Positions 18,796 to 26,774 of a stretch of 62,492 bases of DNA are shown one piece after another. The DNA is from an uncultured Pirellulaceae bacterium (GTDB taxonomy: Bacteria > Planctomycetota > Planctomycetia > Pirellulales > Pirellulaceae): the NCBI GenBank assembly GCA_905480545.1, contig CAJQQR010000094.1:1-62492 (forward strand). The letters run 5' to 3'. Under the pieces are notes generated by a model. The model was not told where the DNA came from. It saw only the letters and a list, made by a program, of their open reading frames with translations, and made no database searches. Within the stretch, counting starts at the first letter, position 1. Every line of letters begins with the position of its first letter. Made by a program: the position numbers and the translations under genes.

Positions 18796-18942
18796 ATATC
18801 AGTATCGCACTTGAGCTTTAAGCAACGGATCAGGCTACAGGGGCAATAAATGGTCGGTGCACCTGAATCGTCGCCGGTTATCCGATTTGGTAAATTCCAG
18901 TTAGAATGCGGAATTCCATTTTTTTTAGTCTATTCTCATTCC

Positions 18943-19653
18943 ATGACTGTCGATAAATCAAACGCCAAAGTTCAAGAGATGTTTGGGCAAATTGCGCCAA
19001 ACTATGACCGCATGAATCATGTGCTCTCCATGAACGTAGACCATTATTGGCGTTGGTATACTGTCCGAAAACTGAAGCCGAATCCTGGCGAGCCGATACT
19101 TGATTGCTGCACGGGGACGGGTGATCTTGCGATTTCTTTTTATAAAAAAACGAAAGGGAAGTCGGAGATCGTCGCGTCTGACTTTTGCCCGGAAATGCTT
19201 GCGTTTGGCGAAAAAAAACAAACTCGGTTCCGGTATCAAAACAAGATTCAATTTCAAGAGGCAGATACGCAAAATTTGCCGCTCGACTCTGATTACTTTT
19301 CGATTGTCACCGTCGCATTTGGCTTACGGAATGTAGCGGACACGATGCTCGGATTGAAGGAAATGGTACGTGTTTGCAAACCGGGCGGTCAGGTCGCTGT
19401 GCTTGAGTTTACGATGCCGCGGTATCAGCCGATCAAGTCAATGTACAAGTGGTACTTCAAAAATGTTCTTCCTAGGATCGGACAATGGTTCGCTCGTAAC
19501 GATTCGAATGCATACGAGTATTTGCCGGAAACCGTTGGGGAATTCCCGCAATATCAGGCCTTAACTAACATGATGTCGGAGGCCGGCTTAAAAGATACGA
19601 AGTTTATCCCAATGACCTTTGGAATCGCAACCTTATATATCGGAACGAAATGA
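18943..19653 (+). CDS. ubiE: Demethylmenaquinone methyltransferase (UbiE/MenG)
   Basis: 236 residues from the ATG at 18943 (MTVDKSNAKVQEMFGQIAP); a longer upstream frame starts in non-conserved sequence. Family motifs visible: FGQIAPNYDRMNHVLS at the N-terminus, the SAM-binding DCCTGTGDLA, the acid-bearing ASDFCPEML, and FGLRNVAD, followed by VCKPGGQVAVLEF. It methylates the quinone ring using S-adenosylmethionine, the last step of menaquinone synthesis. The stop TGA overlaps the start ATG of ubiX (ATGA), so the two are translationally coupled. The first bases of the longer frame hold no good ribosome site. Confidence 0.95.
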   Translation: MTVDKSNAKVQEMFGQIAPNYDRMNHVLSMNVDHYWRWYTVRKLKPNPGEPILDCCTGTGDLAISFYKKTKGKSEIVASDFCPEMLAFGEKKQTRFRYQNKIQFQEADTQNLPLDSDYFSIVTVAFGLRNVADTMLGLKEMVRVCKPGGQVAVLEFTMPRYQPIKSMYKWYFKNVLPRIGQWFARNDSNAYEYLPETVGEFPQYQALTNMMSEAGLKDTKFIPMTFGIATLYIGTK

Positions 19654-20285
19654 AATATCCGCTAGTTGTTGCGATCACCGGTGCGAGTGGTGCTCCCTAT
19701 TCCGTTCGGTTGCTAGAAGTTCTTCTGCGGAATCAGGTTCCAGTTCATTTGACGATTAGTCCGTCGGGCGCGCAGGTCATTGCACAAGAACTCAACCGGT
19801 TTGTGAATCTTGAAGACTTTGATGTCACTTCGTTACTTGGTTTAAATGATTCGACTGCATTCGATACCTCCTCGCTGACTTACCACAATTACAAGGACTA
19901 CTTTACACCGATTGCCAGTGGTTCGTTTCGAACGGAGGGCATGGTGGTCGCGCCATGTTCCGGTAGCACACTTTCCGGAATCGCTAGTGGATCGAGTACG
20001 AATTTGATTCAGCGGGCGGCGGATGTGCATTTAAAGGAGCGTCGGAAATTGGTTTTGGTGACGCGAGAAACACCGTTGTCACTCGTCCATATTGACAACA
20101 TGAAGAAAGTTACCGAAGCCGGTGCAGTTGTTCTTCCGGCGATGCCTGGTTGGTATCACGGAGTTCAGTCACTGGACGATCTCATTGATTTTATTGTTGC
20201 CAGAATCCTAGATCAATTTGGTTTAGACAATGCATTGATTTCACGCTGGGGTGAAAAGGAAGAGTCTGAAAAGGAAGAGTCTTAG
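19650..20285 (+). CDS. ubiX: Flavin prenyltransferase UbiX (MqnM-like)
   Basis: 211 residues. It joins dimethylallyl phosphate to FMN, making the prenylated flavin used by UbiD-type decarboxylases. Motifs: AITGASGAPYSVRLLE at the N-terminus (FMN-binding), SGSFRTEGMVVAPCSGSTLSGIASG in the middle split as SGSFRTEGM and VVAPCSGST, and LVTRETPLSLVHIDNM. The start overlaps the ubiE stop by four bases. The C-terminus ends in a duplicated EKEES created by a 15-bp tandem repeat at 20253-20282. No ubiD gene is in the window. In futalosine-route organisms the UbiX/UbiD pair is known as MqnM/MqnL. Confidence 0.95.
   Translation: MKYPLVVAITGASGAPYSVRLLEVLLRNQVPVHLTISPSGAQVIAQELNRFVNLEDFDVTSLLGLNDSTAFDTSSLTYHNYKDYFTPIASGSFRTEGMVVAPCSGSTLSGIASGSSTNLIQRAADVHLKERRKLVLVTRETPLSLVHIDNMKKVTEAGAVVLPAMPGWYHGVQSLDDLIDFIVARILDQFGLDNALISRWGEKEESEKEES
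20253..20282. repeat. 15-bp tandem duplication at the ubiX end
   Basis: Two identical copies of GAAAAGGAAGAGTCT sit head to tail, giving the UbiX tail its repeated EKEES. Each copy contains AGGAAGAG, and the second is about ten bases before the GTG start of ubiA, so the duplication also doubles a possible ribosome site. Confidence 0.9.
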
Positions 20286-20286
20286 A

Positions 20287-21210
20287 GTGTTGGAGAACAT
20301 CAAAAAGATTCTAGAAATGATCCGTTTCAGTCATACGCTCTTTGCGTTGCCGTTCGCAATGCTCGCGGCAGTGATGGCTTGGACAGCACCTCTGAGCAAA
20401 GGAAACACGGTCGCATTTCGCTGGTTCGATCTCCTTGGGATTTTACTTTGCATGGTTTTTGCACGCAGCGCAGCGATGGCATTTAATCGAATTGCAGATC
20501 GGAAGATTGATGCGGAAAATCCACGAACAAAGGGTCGTCACATCCCTAGCGGGGCGCTTTCTCTGAATAGCGTCGTCTTGTTCACGCTGGTGACATCAAT
20601 GGGGTTCATTGCATCGACGCTGATTTTTCTGCCCAATAGGTTGCCCTTGTTTTTGTCTGTGCCCGTTTTGCTGGTGTTGTTTGTTTACAGTCTTACCAAA
20701 CGATTCACCTCGCTCGCGCATTTTTGGTTGGGGCTTTCGCTGATGCTCGCGCCATTGGCGGCCTGGATTGCCATTCGCGGCGAATTCATAACCCAAAATC
20801 CCAATGACTTGATCACGCCTGGCGTATTGTCGCTGGCTGTTTTGTTTTGGGTTTCCGGATTCGATATCATTTACGCCTGTCAAGATTTCGAGTTTGACAA
20901 AGAGGCGAAACTCAAGAGTGTGCCAGTTCGTTATGGAATCGCTGGAGCACTTCGCATCGCAGCAATTAGCCATGCGATTATGGTGTTGACGTTGTGTGGT
21001 CTTCCTTTTGCCGAATATGCTGGCGGCCCAAGTTTGTCCCTGGGAGTGATCTACTGGATGGGCATCGTCGTTTTGGCAACGCTCCTGATCTACGAACACT
21101 CATTGGTACGGCCGGACGATCTCGATCGAGTCAACATGGCATTCTTTAATGTGAATGCGATCGTCAGCGTCGGGCTGTTTTGCGTTGTCACCGTTGATCT
21201 GTTCGTCTAG
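20287..21210 (+). CDS. ubiA: UbiA-family prenyltransferase (MqnP/UbiA)
   Basis: About 307 residues from the GTG at 20287, one base after the ubiX stop; a longer frame reaches back into ubiX but would only translate the repeat. An integral membrane enzyme with about eight helices. The first aspartate motif is NRIADRKIDAENPRTKGR (NxxxDxxxD) and the second is in YACQDFEFDKEAKLKSVP (DxxxD). It attaches a polyprenyl chain to the aromatic quinone precursor. Given the futalosine hydrolase homologue at 50971, MqnP of menaquinone synthesis is more likely than ubiquinone UbiA. Last gene of the ubiE-ubiX-ubiA operon; the convergent lipoprotein gene ends 17 bases away. Confidence 0.92.
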   Translation: MLENIKKILEMIRFSHTLFALPFAMLAAVMAWTAPLSKGNTVAFRWFDLLGILLCMVFARSAAMAFNRIADRKIDAENPRTKGRHIPSGALSLNSVVLFTLVTSMGFIASTLIFLPNRLPLFLSVPVLLVLFVYSLTKRFTSLAHFWLGLSLMLAPLAAWIAIRGEFITQNPNDLITPGVLSLAVLFWVSGFDIIYACQDFEFDKEAKLKSVPVRYGIAGALRIAAISHAIMVLTLCGLPFAEYAGGPSLSLGVIYWMGIVVLATLLIYEHSLVRPDDLDRVNMAFFNVNAIVSVGLFCVVTVDLFV

Positions 21211-21227
21211 TCGAAAATCAACTGGGA

Positions 21228-21998
21228 TTAGCGAAGCGAATTTGCACTCGGTTGTTCAGCGATTGCTGCATCCTCCAAGGGCTGTTTAACCCGTTGGAAA
21301 ACGATTCGAGGCGACATCGTGAAAAGCTCCGGATGAACTGACTCTGGAACAAATTCGAATTGATCGTTGCTCAAAATTTTGTACAGATAGAGTTTGGTTT
21401 GAGGTTCGGTATCTTCGCCGCGGTATTCAGAAGTTTCGATTTTGATTGCTGTCTGATCTGCCTCAATGGTTTTCCAAGTTCCAATTGAGCGATCGCGGAG
21501 CGGTGTGCCATCCGGACCAGAGATCATCATGTCCAGTTCCAGGACGCCGTCGACTCGGAACTCAGCAGCCATAACAATCGAACCGAACGAATTAATAATT
21601 GATTGCAAATGATTCGATTCAGCTTCTGTTAAGTTCGAAAGCTTGGCATTCGCCACGTCCACGTCGATCCTCGATTCGCCGTACCAAATTCCTGAAAGCT
21701 GAAAACCGGTAGGCTTTGAAGACTCGGTAATGTCTTTGACATGGGAGACGTTGGTAGCCGAGGTATTTAGATTGCCTGTGGGCTCTTCCTCGGTGGATGC
21801 CGGTTTTTCTGCCGACAGTTGTTTGGGACTTGCGTCGGCAATCTTGGATTGGGTCTCTACCGCAGTTGTTGGTGATTCACTGCACCCAACACCAATCATC
21901 AAGCAATGGGTTGCGACAAGTAGGCCTGCAAGCAATTGCGAACTGGTTAGGGCTTTTTTGTGACTGGGGAGAAACGAAAGGTTGCGAGACGCCATCAT
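21228..21998 (-). CDS. Lipoprotein with lipocalin-like C-terminal domain, unknown
   Basis: About 256 residues from the ATG at 21996-21998, chosen because GGAG lies eight bases upstream. A hydrophobic segment ends in MIGVGCSES, a lipobox-like site, so it is probably a lipoprotein. A serine/threonine/glutamate-rich linker follows, then a domain of about 150 residues beginning SGIWYGESRI and including GTWKTIEADQTAIKIETSEY and FEFVPESVHPELF. The alternation of G-x-W strands resembles small lipocalin-like domains. The neighbouring gene 22103-22546 has the same plan. Function unknown; the gene converges on ubiA. Confidence 0.7.
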   Translation of the reverse strand: MMASRNLSFLPSHKKALTSSQLLAGLLVATHCLMIGVGCSESPTTAVETQSKIADASPKQLSAEKPASTEEEPTGNLNTSATNVSHVKDITESSKPTGFQLSGIWYGESRIDVDVANAKLSNLTEAESNHLQSIINSFGSIVMAAEFRVDGVLELDMMISGPDGTPLRDRSIGTWKTIEADQTAIKIETSEYRGEDTEPQTKLYLYKILSNDQFEFVPESVHPELFTMSPRIVFQRVKQPLEDAAIAEQPSANSLR

Positions 21999-22102
21999 TT
22001 GTAACACTCCATCGTTACTTTGTTTCAATCGAAGTAGCGATTCTGATTAGAATCGGCCCGCCACCATCATCCTGATAGCAGCGACTGCATTCCAACGAAT
22101 GA

Positions 22103-22546
22103 CTATTTGCCTCGTCGAAATCGCATCTTGTGTTTGATTGCGTCCATATTAGGCGGAATCAACTCAATAGTATTTTCGTCAATAAACTTAATATCCGTTA
22201 AAACATTGTCCGGCTCGAGTTTGGAATTTCCAGAATTGATTGACACTCGGACTTTGCAGATATCGGCTTGTCCCTCGACGAAAAACCAACGGCCCGTTTT
22301 GATCTGCTCGTGTCCGGATGCAATGACTTTTGATCCAAACAAACCGCCATTTTGGAAATCAAGCGTGAACTTGGCCTCGTTATCGACAGACTCTTGTTCG
22401 TCGCCAATCATTTCGAAAAGGTCTTCATCGGTGTCGATCACCCATTTTCCTGCGATCTTGTTCTGCAACGAATTTCCGCATCCAGGCTGGCAAAACAAGA
22501 AGCAGACCAGCACGATAAAAAAAGGAATCGACAAGTAACGTTTCAT
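22103..22546 (-). CDS. Small lipoprotein with lipocalin-like domain, unknown
   Basis: 147 residues. Signal peptide IPFFIVLVCFLFCQPGCGN suggests lipidation at the cysteine of PGC. The rest reads as one beta-rich domain: AGKWVIDTDEDLF, FTLDFQNGGLFGS, KTGRWFFVEGQADICKVRV and FIDENTIELIPP. This resembles the domain of the next gene (21228-21998), with which it shares direction and a 100-base gap, so they may be diverged duplicates in one transcript. No catalytic residues can be named. Confidence 0.7.
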   Translation of the reverse strand: MKRYLSIPFFIVLVCFLFCQPGCGNSLQNKIAGKWVIDTDEDLFEMIGDEQESVDNEAKFTLDFQNGGLFGSKVIASGHEQIKTGRWFFVEGQADICKVRVSINSGNSKLEPDNVLTDIKFIDENTIELIPPNMDAIKHKMRFRRGK

Positions 22547-22702
22547 AAGAAATTCAATTCTGGCAATTTGTATGGTTTTTATTGATTGTAGCGGTTTTGC
22601 TGGTCGATAAAGACCAAGGGATTGCTCAATTCAGGTTGGAGATCCCGGAATCGCGGATCAATTATGGTTTCGCAATCGGCACGAAAAACGAGTCGAGGTC
22701 AT

Positions 22703-22724
22703 CGTTCGAAAGTCATTTCGAACG
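22703..22724. promoter_or_regulatory. Perfect palindrome upstream of the cysteine-rich lipoprotein gene
   Basis: Arms CGTTCGAAA and TTTCGAACG separated by GTCA, 30 bases before the ATG at 22754. The pattern fits an operator for a dimeric regulator or a short hairpin in the leader; there is no T-tract. The role is inference. Confidence 0.4.
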
Positions 22725-22753
22725 CCGATTATTAAAGTTTAGGGTGAGGCAAA

Positions 22754-23440
22754 ATGAAAAAATTGATTGCTATCGGATTGTTGTTGATATCGCTAAACCT
22801 TAGTGGATGTGTTGGTTGGGGGCCACAAGGATGCGAACAATTTCATGGTCCCATTAGAGCAGTTGGTAACGGCGTTCTTGACGCCGGCTGTGCTTCATGC
22901 GGAACACATTCAGATTGCGGCGATCATTGCAATAATTGCGACGGGTACAATGGCCCGTTTGGAACGGTTCGTAAAACATTGGCTTGCGGGTCAGGTTGTG
23001 GAGAGATTTATTATGGTGATTGGGTAAGCAACCCGCCGAATACCTGCAATGAATGCGATGCGACAGGGTACTCACGTGGCGTTAATGGGCGGATCCCATG
23101 GCTAAGTAATCCGTTTGCTTTTTGGGGGTACCAGTATCGGCCAAACGGTGGGGGTTACGGCAACCCGCTTCGTGGAGCGGTCTGGGGATACGGACGGTAC
23201 GGTGCTCATTGGGATGGGGTCGGCTGTGGAGGAGTTGGATGCAATTCTGGGTGCAGCGATTGTGGCAGTCATGCTCAAGTTTACGAGGGCGAAATCGCTC
23301 CCATTCCGGCGCAACAACCCGAGGTAATGAAAAAGCAAGTCAATCGTCCATCCGCGCAGTCTCGTCCATCTAGAACGCGTCAGGTTAGTTACGATGCTCC
23401 GCAGGCTCCGCCGGCGCCGCGAAGAAACAGTTTGCGTTGA
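22754..23440 (+). CDS. Cysteine/glycine-rich lipoprotein
   Basis: 228 residues with a clear lipoprotein signal (MKKLIAIGLLLISLNLSGCV, lipobox LSGC) and a GAGG ribosome site before the ATG. The mature part holds about 20 cysteines in short spacings (CASCGTHSDCGDHCNNC, GCGGVGCNSGCSDCG) with many Gly, Asn, Tyr and Trp residues, and ends in a proline/arginine tail. Similar Cys-rich, Gly/Tyr-rich exported proteins are common in Pirellulales and may build the cross-linked proteinaceous cell envelope; this is inference. No haem CxxCH motif is present. A palindrome stands 30 bases upstream of the start. Confidence 0.72.
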   Translation: MKKLIAIGLLLISLNLSGCVGWGPQGCEQFHGPIRAVGNGVLDAGCASCGTHSDCGDHCNNCDGYNGPFGTVRKTLACGSGCGEIYYGDWVSNPPNTCNECDATGYSRGVNGRIPWLSNPFAFWGYQYRPNGGGYGNPLRGAVWGYGRYGAHWDGVGCGGVGCNSGCSDCGSHAQVYEGEIAPIPAQQPEVMKKQVNRPSAQSRPSRTRQVSYDAPQAPPAPRRNSLR

Positions 23441-23785
23441 TTTCGTGCTTCACTTGGCCCAGAAAAATTGCCTCTGTTCGTCAGTGAAAATGCGTGAATC
23501 ATCATCCCAGCCAAGAAGAAATCGATTGGCGCCCTGAATCCATTGATCGGGTGACAACGCTTGGCGGTGCGGCACCCGGCCTATGTCCCTGGTGTTTTCC
23601 GAACAGGGAGCCAGAGAACAGGGAGCCAGAGAACAGGGAGCCAGAGAACAGGGAGCCAGAGAACAGGGAGCCAGAGAACAGGGAGCCAGAGAACAGGGAG
23701 CTAGAGAACAGGGGTGGTTCGCTTGGTGGTTTTGTGCTCAGCATGTAAGAGCGTTGTGATTCGTAGCCCCGTATTTTAAGAGCTG
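23441..23785. other. Gene-poor stretch with minisatellite
   Basis: 345 bases. It holds the 15-bp repeat array described separately. A plus-strand frame 23494-23748 starting at GTG encodes NHHPSQEEIDWRPESIDRVT, then TLGGAAPGLCPWCFP, and runs through the array as REPEN repeats. It lacks a ribosome site. I keep it as possible only. Confidence 0.4.
23601..23713. repeat. Minisatellite, 15-bp unit, seven copies and a partial
   Basis: Unit GAACAGGGAGCCAGA repeats without spacers from 23601; the seventh copy has CTAGA in place of CCAGA, and an eighth is cut after GAACAGGG. Read on the plus strand it gives REPEN, on the minus strand a SGSLF repeat. The identical units indicate recent slippage expansion. 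Confidence 0.95.
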
Positions 23786-24040
23786 ATGATCAAGCGGCGG
23801 AAAACTTTTCAAGTTCGTAACGCCGCCCTAAAGCCTTTAAACTTGAAGCAACCCAAGCTTCGCCTGAATTGTTCGGGCTGCAAGCAATCGATGGAAGTTT
23901 ATCAGTACGATAGAACCGGAAGTGTCGTTATCGATTCTTGCTTACAATGCAATTTCATCTACCTTGACGATGGTGCAATTGCGGTATTAGAAAGAGCGTC
24001 TAGGCTTCGTTGGCGACCATTCTTGTCACTGGCGATTTGA
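23786..24040 (+). CDS. Small zinc-ribbon protein (TFIIB-like zinc finger)
   Basis: 84 residues. A pair CSGCKQSM and SCLQCNFIYLDDGAIAVLERA matches the zf-TFIIB small-protein pattern: two CxxC pairs about 20 residues apart, then a hydrophobic-acidic segment and helix. The N-terminus is basic. Function of these single-ribbon proteins is unknown. The gene ends 36 bases from the end of the pentapeptide gene, which points toward it. The ribosome site is unclear. Confidence 0.65.
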   Translation: MIKRRKTFQVRNAALKPLNLKQPKLRLNCSGCKQSMEVYQYDRTGSVVIDSCLQCNFIYLDDGAIAVLERASRLRWRPFLSLAI

Positions 24041-24075
24041 TCAGGTGTATTTGGAATTGCATCAATTCATTCTGG

Positions 24076-24720
24076 TTAACTTGTGCTTTTGCCCCAGACC
24101 TGCCACCAAGGTTTTTTGACTTTTCGTTTAAAAGCGCCGCCCGTTCCCCAAACGCGACCATTTGTCGCAATCGAGCCTTCCATTTTTGCGTGTTCGAAGT
24201 TCGTGTTGATAATCTGTGCGTTTGACATGTCGCATCGGCGAAGGTCCGCATAGGCGAAACTGGCTCCGGATAGATTCGCGCTAACCAAGCTGGAGCTGGA
24301 TAAGACGGCTTGAAAAAAATTGGCTTTCAATTCGGCAAATGCGAAATCGCACCTTTGCAAGTTTGCTTTTTGGAAACTTGCATCCTTGCATTGCGCGTAA
24401 CTGAAATCGGCTCCGACCGCATCGACCGAATCAAAAACAGCTGCTTCCATATGCGTGTCACGAAGTTCGGCACCGGTCAAATCGGCCTGCAGAAACGAGA
24501 TCGATGTTGCCGCAACATTTTGCAACTTTACACTTGCAAGTTTCGCCTCATGGAAAATTGCTCGATTCAATCGTAAGTTTCGAAAGACGGTACCAGTCAG
24601 ATCTTGTTTGGAAAAGTCGCCTCCAGAAAGATCAACATTTGAGATGACCAAACCTCGCAATGAGTCAGCATCTGCCTCAAAAAGCACCTCACCGGAACCA
24701 GCTCTTTTGATTTGAATCAT
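24076..24720 (-). CDS. Pentapeptide-repeat protein
   Basis: About 214 residues from the ATG at 24718-24720 (MIQIKRAGSGEVLFEAD). Repeats of the A(D/N)LxX type run from about 30 to 185: LSGGDFSKQDLTGTVF, LQADLTGAELRDTHM, AVGADFSYAQCKDASF, KANLQRCDFAFAEL, SANLSGASFAYADLRR and others. These fold as a right-handed beta-helix. The C-terminus is basic with several tryptophans (KKPWWQVWGK). No signal peptide, so cytoplasmic. Pentapeptide proteins have many roles (gyrase protection, scaffolding) and this one has no marker for any. An upstream in-frame extension is less likely. Confidence 0.85.
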   Translation of the reverse strand: MIQIKRAGSGEVLFEADADSLRGLVISNVDLSGGDFSKQDLTGTVFRNLRLNRAIFHEAKLASVKLQNVAATSISFLQADLTGAELRDTHMEAAVFDSVDAVGADFSYAQCKDASFQKANLQRCDFAFAELKANFFQAVLSSSSLVSANLSGASFAYADLRRCDMSNAQIINTNFEHAKMEGSIATNGRVWGTGGAFKRKVKKPWWQVWGKSTS

Positions 24721-25236
24721 GGTGTCGTCCAAACTCAGAAATCCAAAAACGACCACCGTTTGCACGTTTGATTTCACAAGGTGATATTGAGCAAAGGCAC
24801 GTAATGCCAGCGATTTGGTCCGTTTCCTTCTATTTTAGATCTGCAATGATTCCAAACGCAACTTTTGTTTTCTCTTTTTCAGTAATGAAATGACTGACGG
24901 AGGAAAAGGATTGTAAGAACGGCAGTCAAATTGCCTTAAGTACTGATTTATCGCAACAGAATGATTGATTCTAGAGCAGCCGATACTTGCCATTGGCCTA
25001 ATGGAGGGGTGCCGTGTTAGCGAAGCGACGATTCCGAGGTATCAGCTACGAGCTTGCCGAAGTCGCTTCCGAGCGGTTTTGATTTCCATACGCCCCATCC
25101 TTTTGGCAGAACGCGTCATCGTTATCCCGCGTCATCGGGGATATGATCCGTGCCTAGCGACACGAGTGTTCCTTCGAACAGTTCTGATCGTCGAGATTGA
25201 ACCATTTTTGTGGCAACCGATCTGCTTTGGCTGCAA
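24721..25236. other. Intergenic stretch, possible dispersed repeat
   Basis: 516 bases between the divergent pentapeptide start and the end of the PH-like gene. The part 24995-25165 carries short motifs (GAGGTATCAGC, CCGCGTCATCGGGG, CCATCCTTTTGGCAGAACG) that I associate with intergenic sequence recurring in Pirellulales; this is recollection and not shown here. Overlapping frames on both strands have no start signals. Confidence 0.3.
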
Positions 25237-25980
25237 CTACGTGCGGACTTCAACCTTGATTGCACCAAGCAACTTGGTGAGACGATTTTCTTTGTCGTTG
25301 ATGAACAAAACATTATCCAGCACGATTGCTTTGGGTTCGTTGCTAGGGTGCAAAATCAATCGTCCAGACCGCAGCAGCACATACTCAAACACGTCATTAA
25401 TTTCTTTATCGACCCGCAGGTTTGGAGCAGCGTAACGCTTTAGGTCACTTAGCACACCATGGTGATGCAGCAATTCGTTTTGTCGAACTTCCCAATAATC
25501 GAATCGTACGCTGAACACGACAGCGATAAAAATCAGTCCAATCACAATCGTGAAGCACCAATAAAATGTAGCGTTGGCGTACGGATGAAGTGACTTAATG
25601 AAATCGCCCAAGCTGCCGAGAATCCAACCAGCGTATATTGAGACCAAAAATCCGCCAAGTAGAACAGCCAAGCCGAACAGAAACAGCGACAACGATGTGG
25701 CACGTGGAAAATCGAATCCGATAACCATCATGTTTCCAGCCATCACAATCAAAAACGCAAACGACAATATTTGGGGGACCCGCTCAACTTCTTCAGCGCC
25801 GGGCATATCATAGAACGACAAGACAATGCCATTAATGAGCGCCATTAAAAAGGTTGGGTACAAAAAAACGATTTTTGGATACGGAACCAGCAAGATACGC
25901 TGATCGCTTGTAAGTCCGTTATTGGAACTCGATTTTTCATCTTGATCCATTTTTTCCTCTTCGTCCTTTTTTTCGCTCAT
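25237..25980 (-). CDS. Membrane protein with C-terminal PH-like domain
   Basis: About 247 residues from the ATG at 25978-25980 (MSEKKDEEEKMDQDEK), with GGAG ten bases upstream; the longer frame begins in doubtful sequence. A very acidic/lysine-rich N-terminus of about 30 residues is followed by four hydrophobic helices (for example FLYPTFLMALINGIVL, ILSFAFLIVMAGNMMVIGF, LSLFLFGLAVLLGGFLV). The C-terminal ~90 residues (NELLHHHGVLSDLKRY to GAIKVEV) look like a bacterial PH fold of the kind that follows membrane helices. Function unknown. The gene stands alone. Confidence 0.7.
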   Translation of the reverse strand: MSEKKDEEEKMDQDEKSSSNNGLTSDQRILLVPYPKIVFLYPTFLMALINGIVLSFYDMPGAEEVERVPQILSFAFLIVMAGNMMVIGFDFPRATSLSLFLFGLAVLLGGFLVSIYAGWILGSLGDFIKSLHPYANATFYWCFTIVIGLIFIAVVFSVRFDYWEVRQNELLHHHGVLSDLKRYAAPNLRVDKEINDVFEYVLLRSGRLILHPSNEPKAIVLDNVLFINDKENRLTKLLGAIKVEVRT

Positions 25981-26366
25981 CGCTGCCGTGCTCCGGAAAT
26001 ACCGTAACGCCGAATGGGCAAATGCCCAAACGTTCATGTTTGATGTATTGCTCTCAAGAATGCCCGACTCTCGCCGGCTTCCAGCATAAATTTAACTGGT
26101 TATTCGCTTTCAAACCACCTATCTTGGCAATAAATTAGAGTGAAAAGTGCATCACCTCACTTCAATGTAATTTTCAAATCGCCAACCCGAGAGAGTCTGA
26201 TTGCCCGGTGAGCCCAAAGACCCGGATTGCAAAGTAGCGACCGTCGTCGGACGATGGGGCTCCACGTTCCGGCGGGCACAGCTATGGTCTGTTCAGCATC
26301 AATGAACGACTCGTTACATGGCCGCGTTAGGTTGCTCGCGATCAGGCTTCAGAATCAAGGATTCAC
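25981..26366. other. Intergenic stretch between divergent genes
   Basis: 386 bases. The part 26225-26345 has higher GC than the flanks and a plus-strand frame with no ribosome site. Promoters of the PH-like gene and the DUF1805 gene must lie here, but none can be assigned. No hairpin terminator is seen. Confidence 0.35.
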
Positions 26367-26708
26367 ATGTCACAACTTCCCTATTCGATTCACAAGGCAA
26401 TGTCGTTCGAAAACGGTAGCGCTATTGGGATCAGTAACCGTTGGCACCAAGGTCAGTATTGTTCTATTCTTACAAAGATCGGTATTGTCGGGTGCGGAAT
26501 TTACGATATCGAAACACCATCGGAATTTGGTCAGGCGATCGCGATTGCGAAAGGAACTCCTGAAAATCCACTCTGCGAACCAGAGGACTTGCTCGAAGCC
26601 GTGATCGTCGACCTTACACCTCGCGCCAAAGAGATTGGAATCGCGTTGGGTGACTCCGGAAAGGTTGCGGTGGAAAAAATGTTAGTCGCCGGCAACGCTA
26701 TGGAGTAA
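26367..26708 (+). CDS. DUF1805 family protein
   Basis: 113 residues. The segment GIVGCGIYDIETPSEFGQAI, then AIAKGTPENPLCEPEDLLEA and VVDLTPRAKEIGIALGDSG-type sequence (seen as VIVDLTPRAKEIGIALGDSG) follows the DUF1805 plan known from B. subtilis YunC and archaeal homologues: a small domain that binds itself and has no known function. The N-terminus carries about 25 extra residues. No signal peptide. The aldo/keto reductase gene follows after 66 bases on the same strand. Confidence 0.75.
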   Translation: MSQLPYSIHKAMSFENGSAIGISNRWHQGQYCSILTKIGIVGCGIYDIETPSEFGQAIAIAKGTPENPLCEPEDLLEAVIVDLTPRAKEIGIALGDSGKVAVEKMLVAGNAME

Positions 26709-26774
26709 TCTGTCGTGTGATTCCAAAAAAAGCATCAAACAACTTTTACTTGATTGAAAACCAAAGTCCTCAAC

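Noticed and set aside
23601..23713. Possible CRISPR array
   Set aside because: The 15-bp units are contiguous with no spacers, and no cas gene is in the window.
24965..25435. Plus-strand frame of 156 codons
   Set aside because: Its 3' half is antisense to the PH-like protein and it starts at TTG without a ribosome site.
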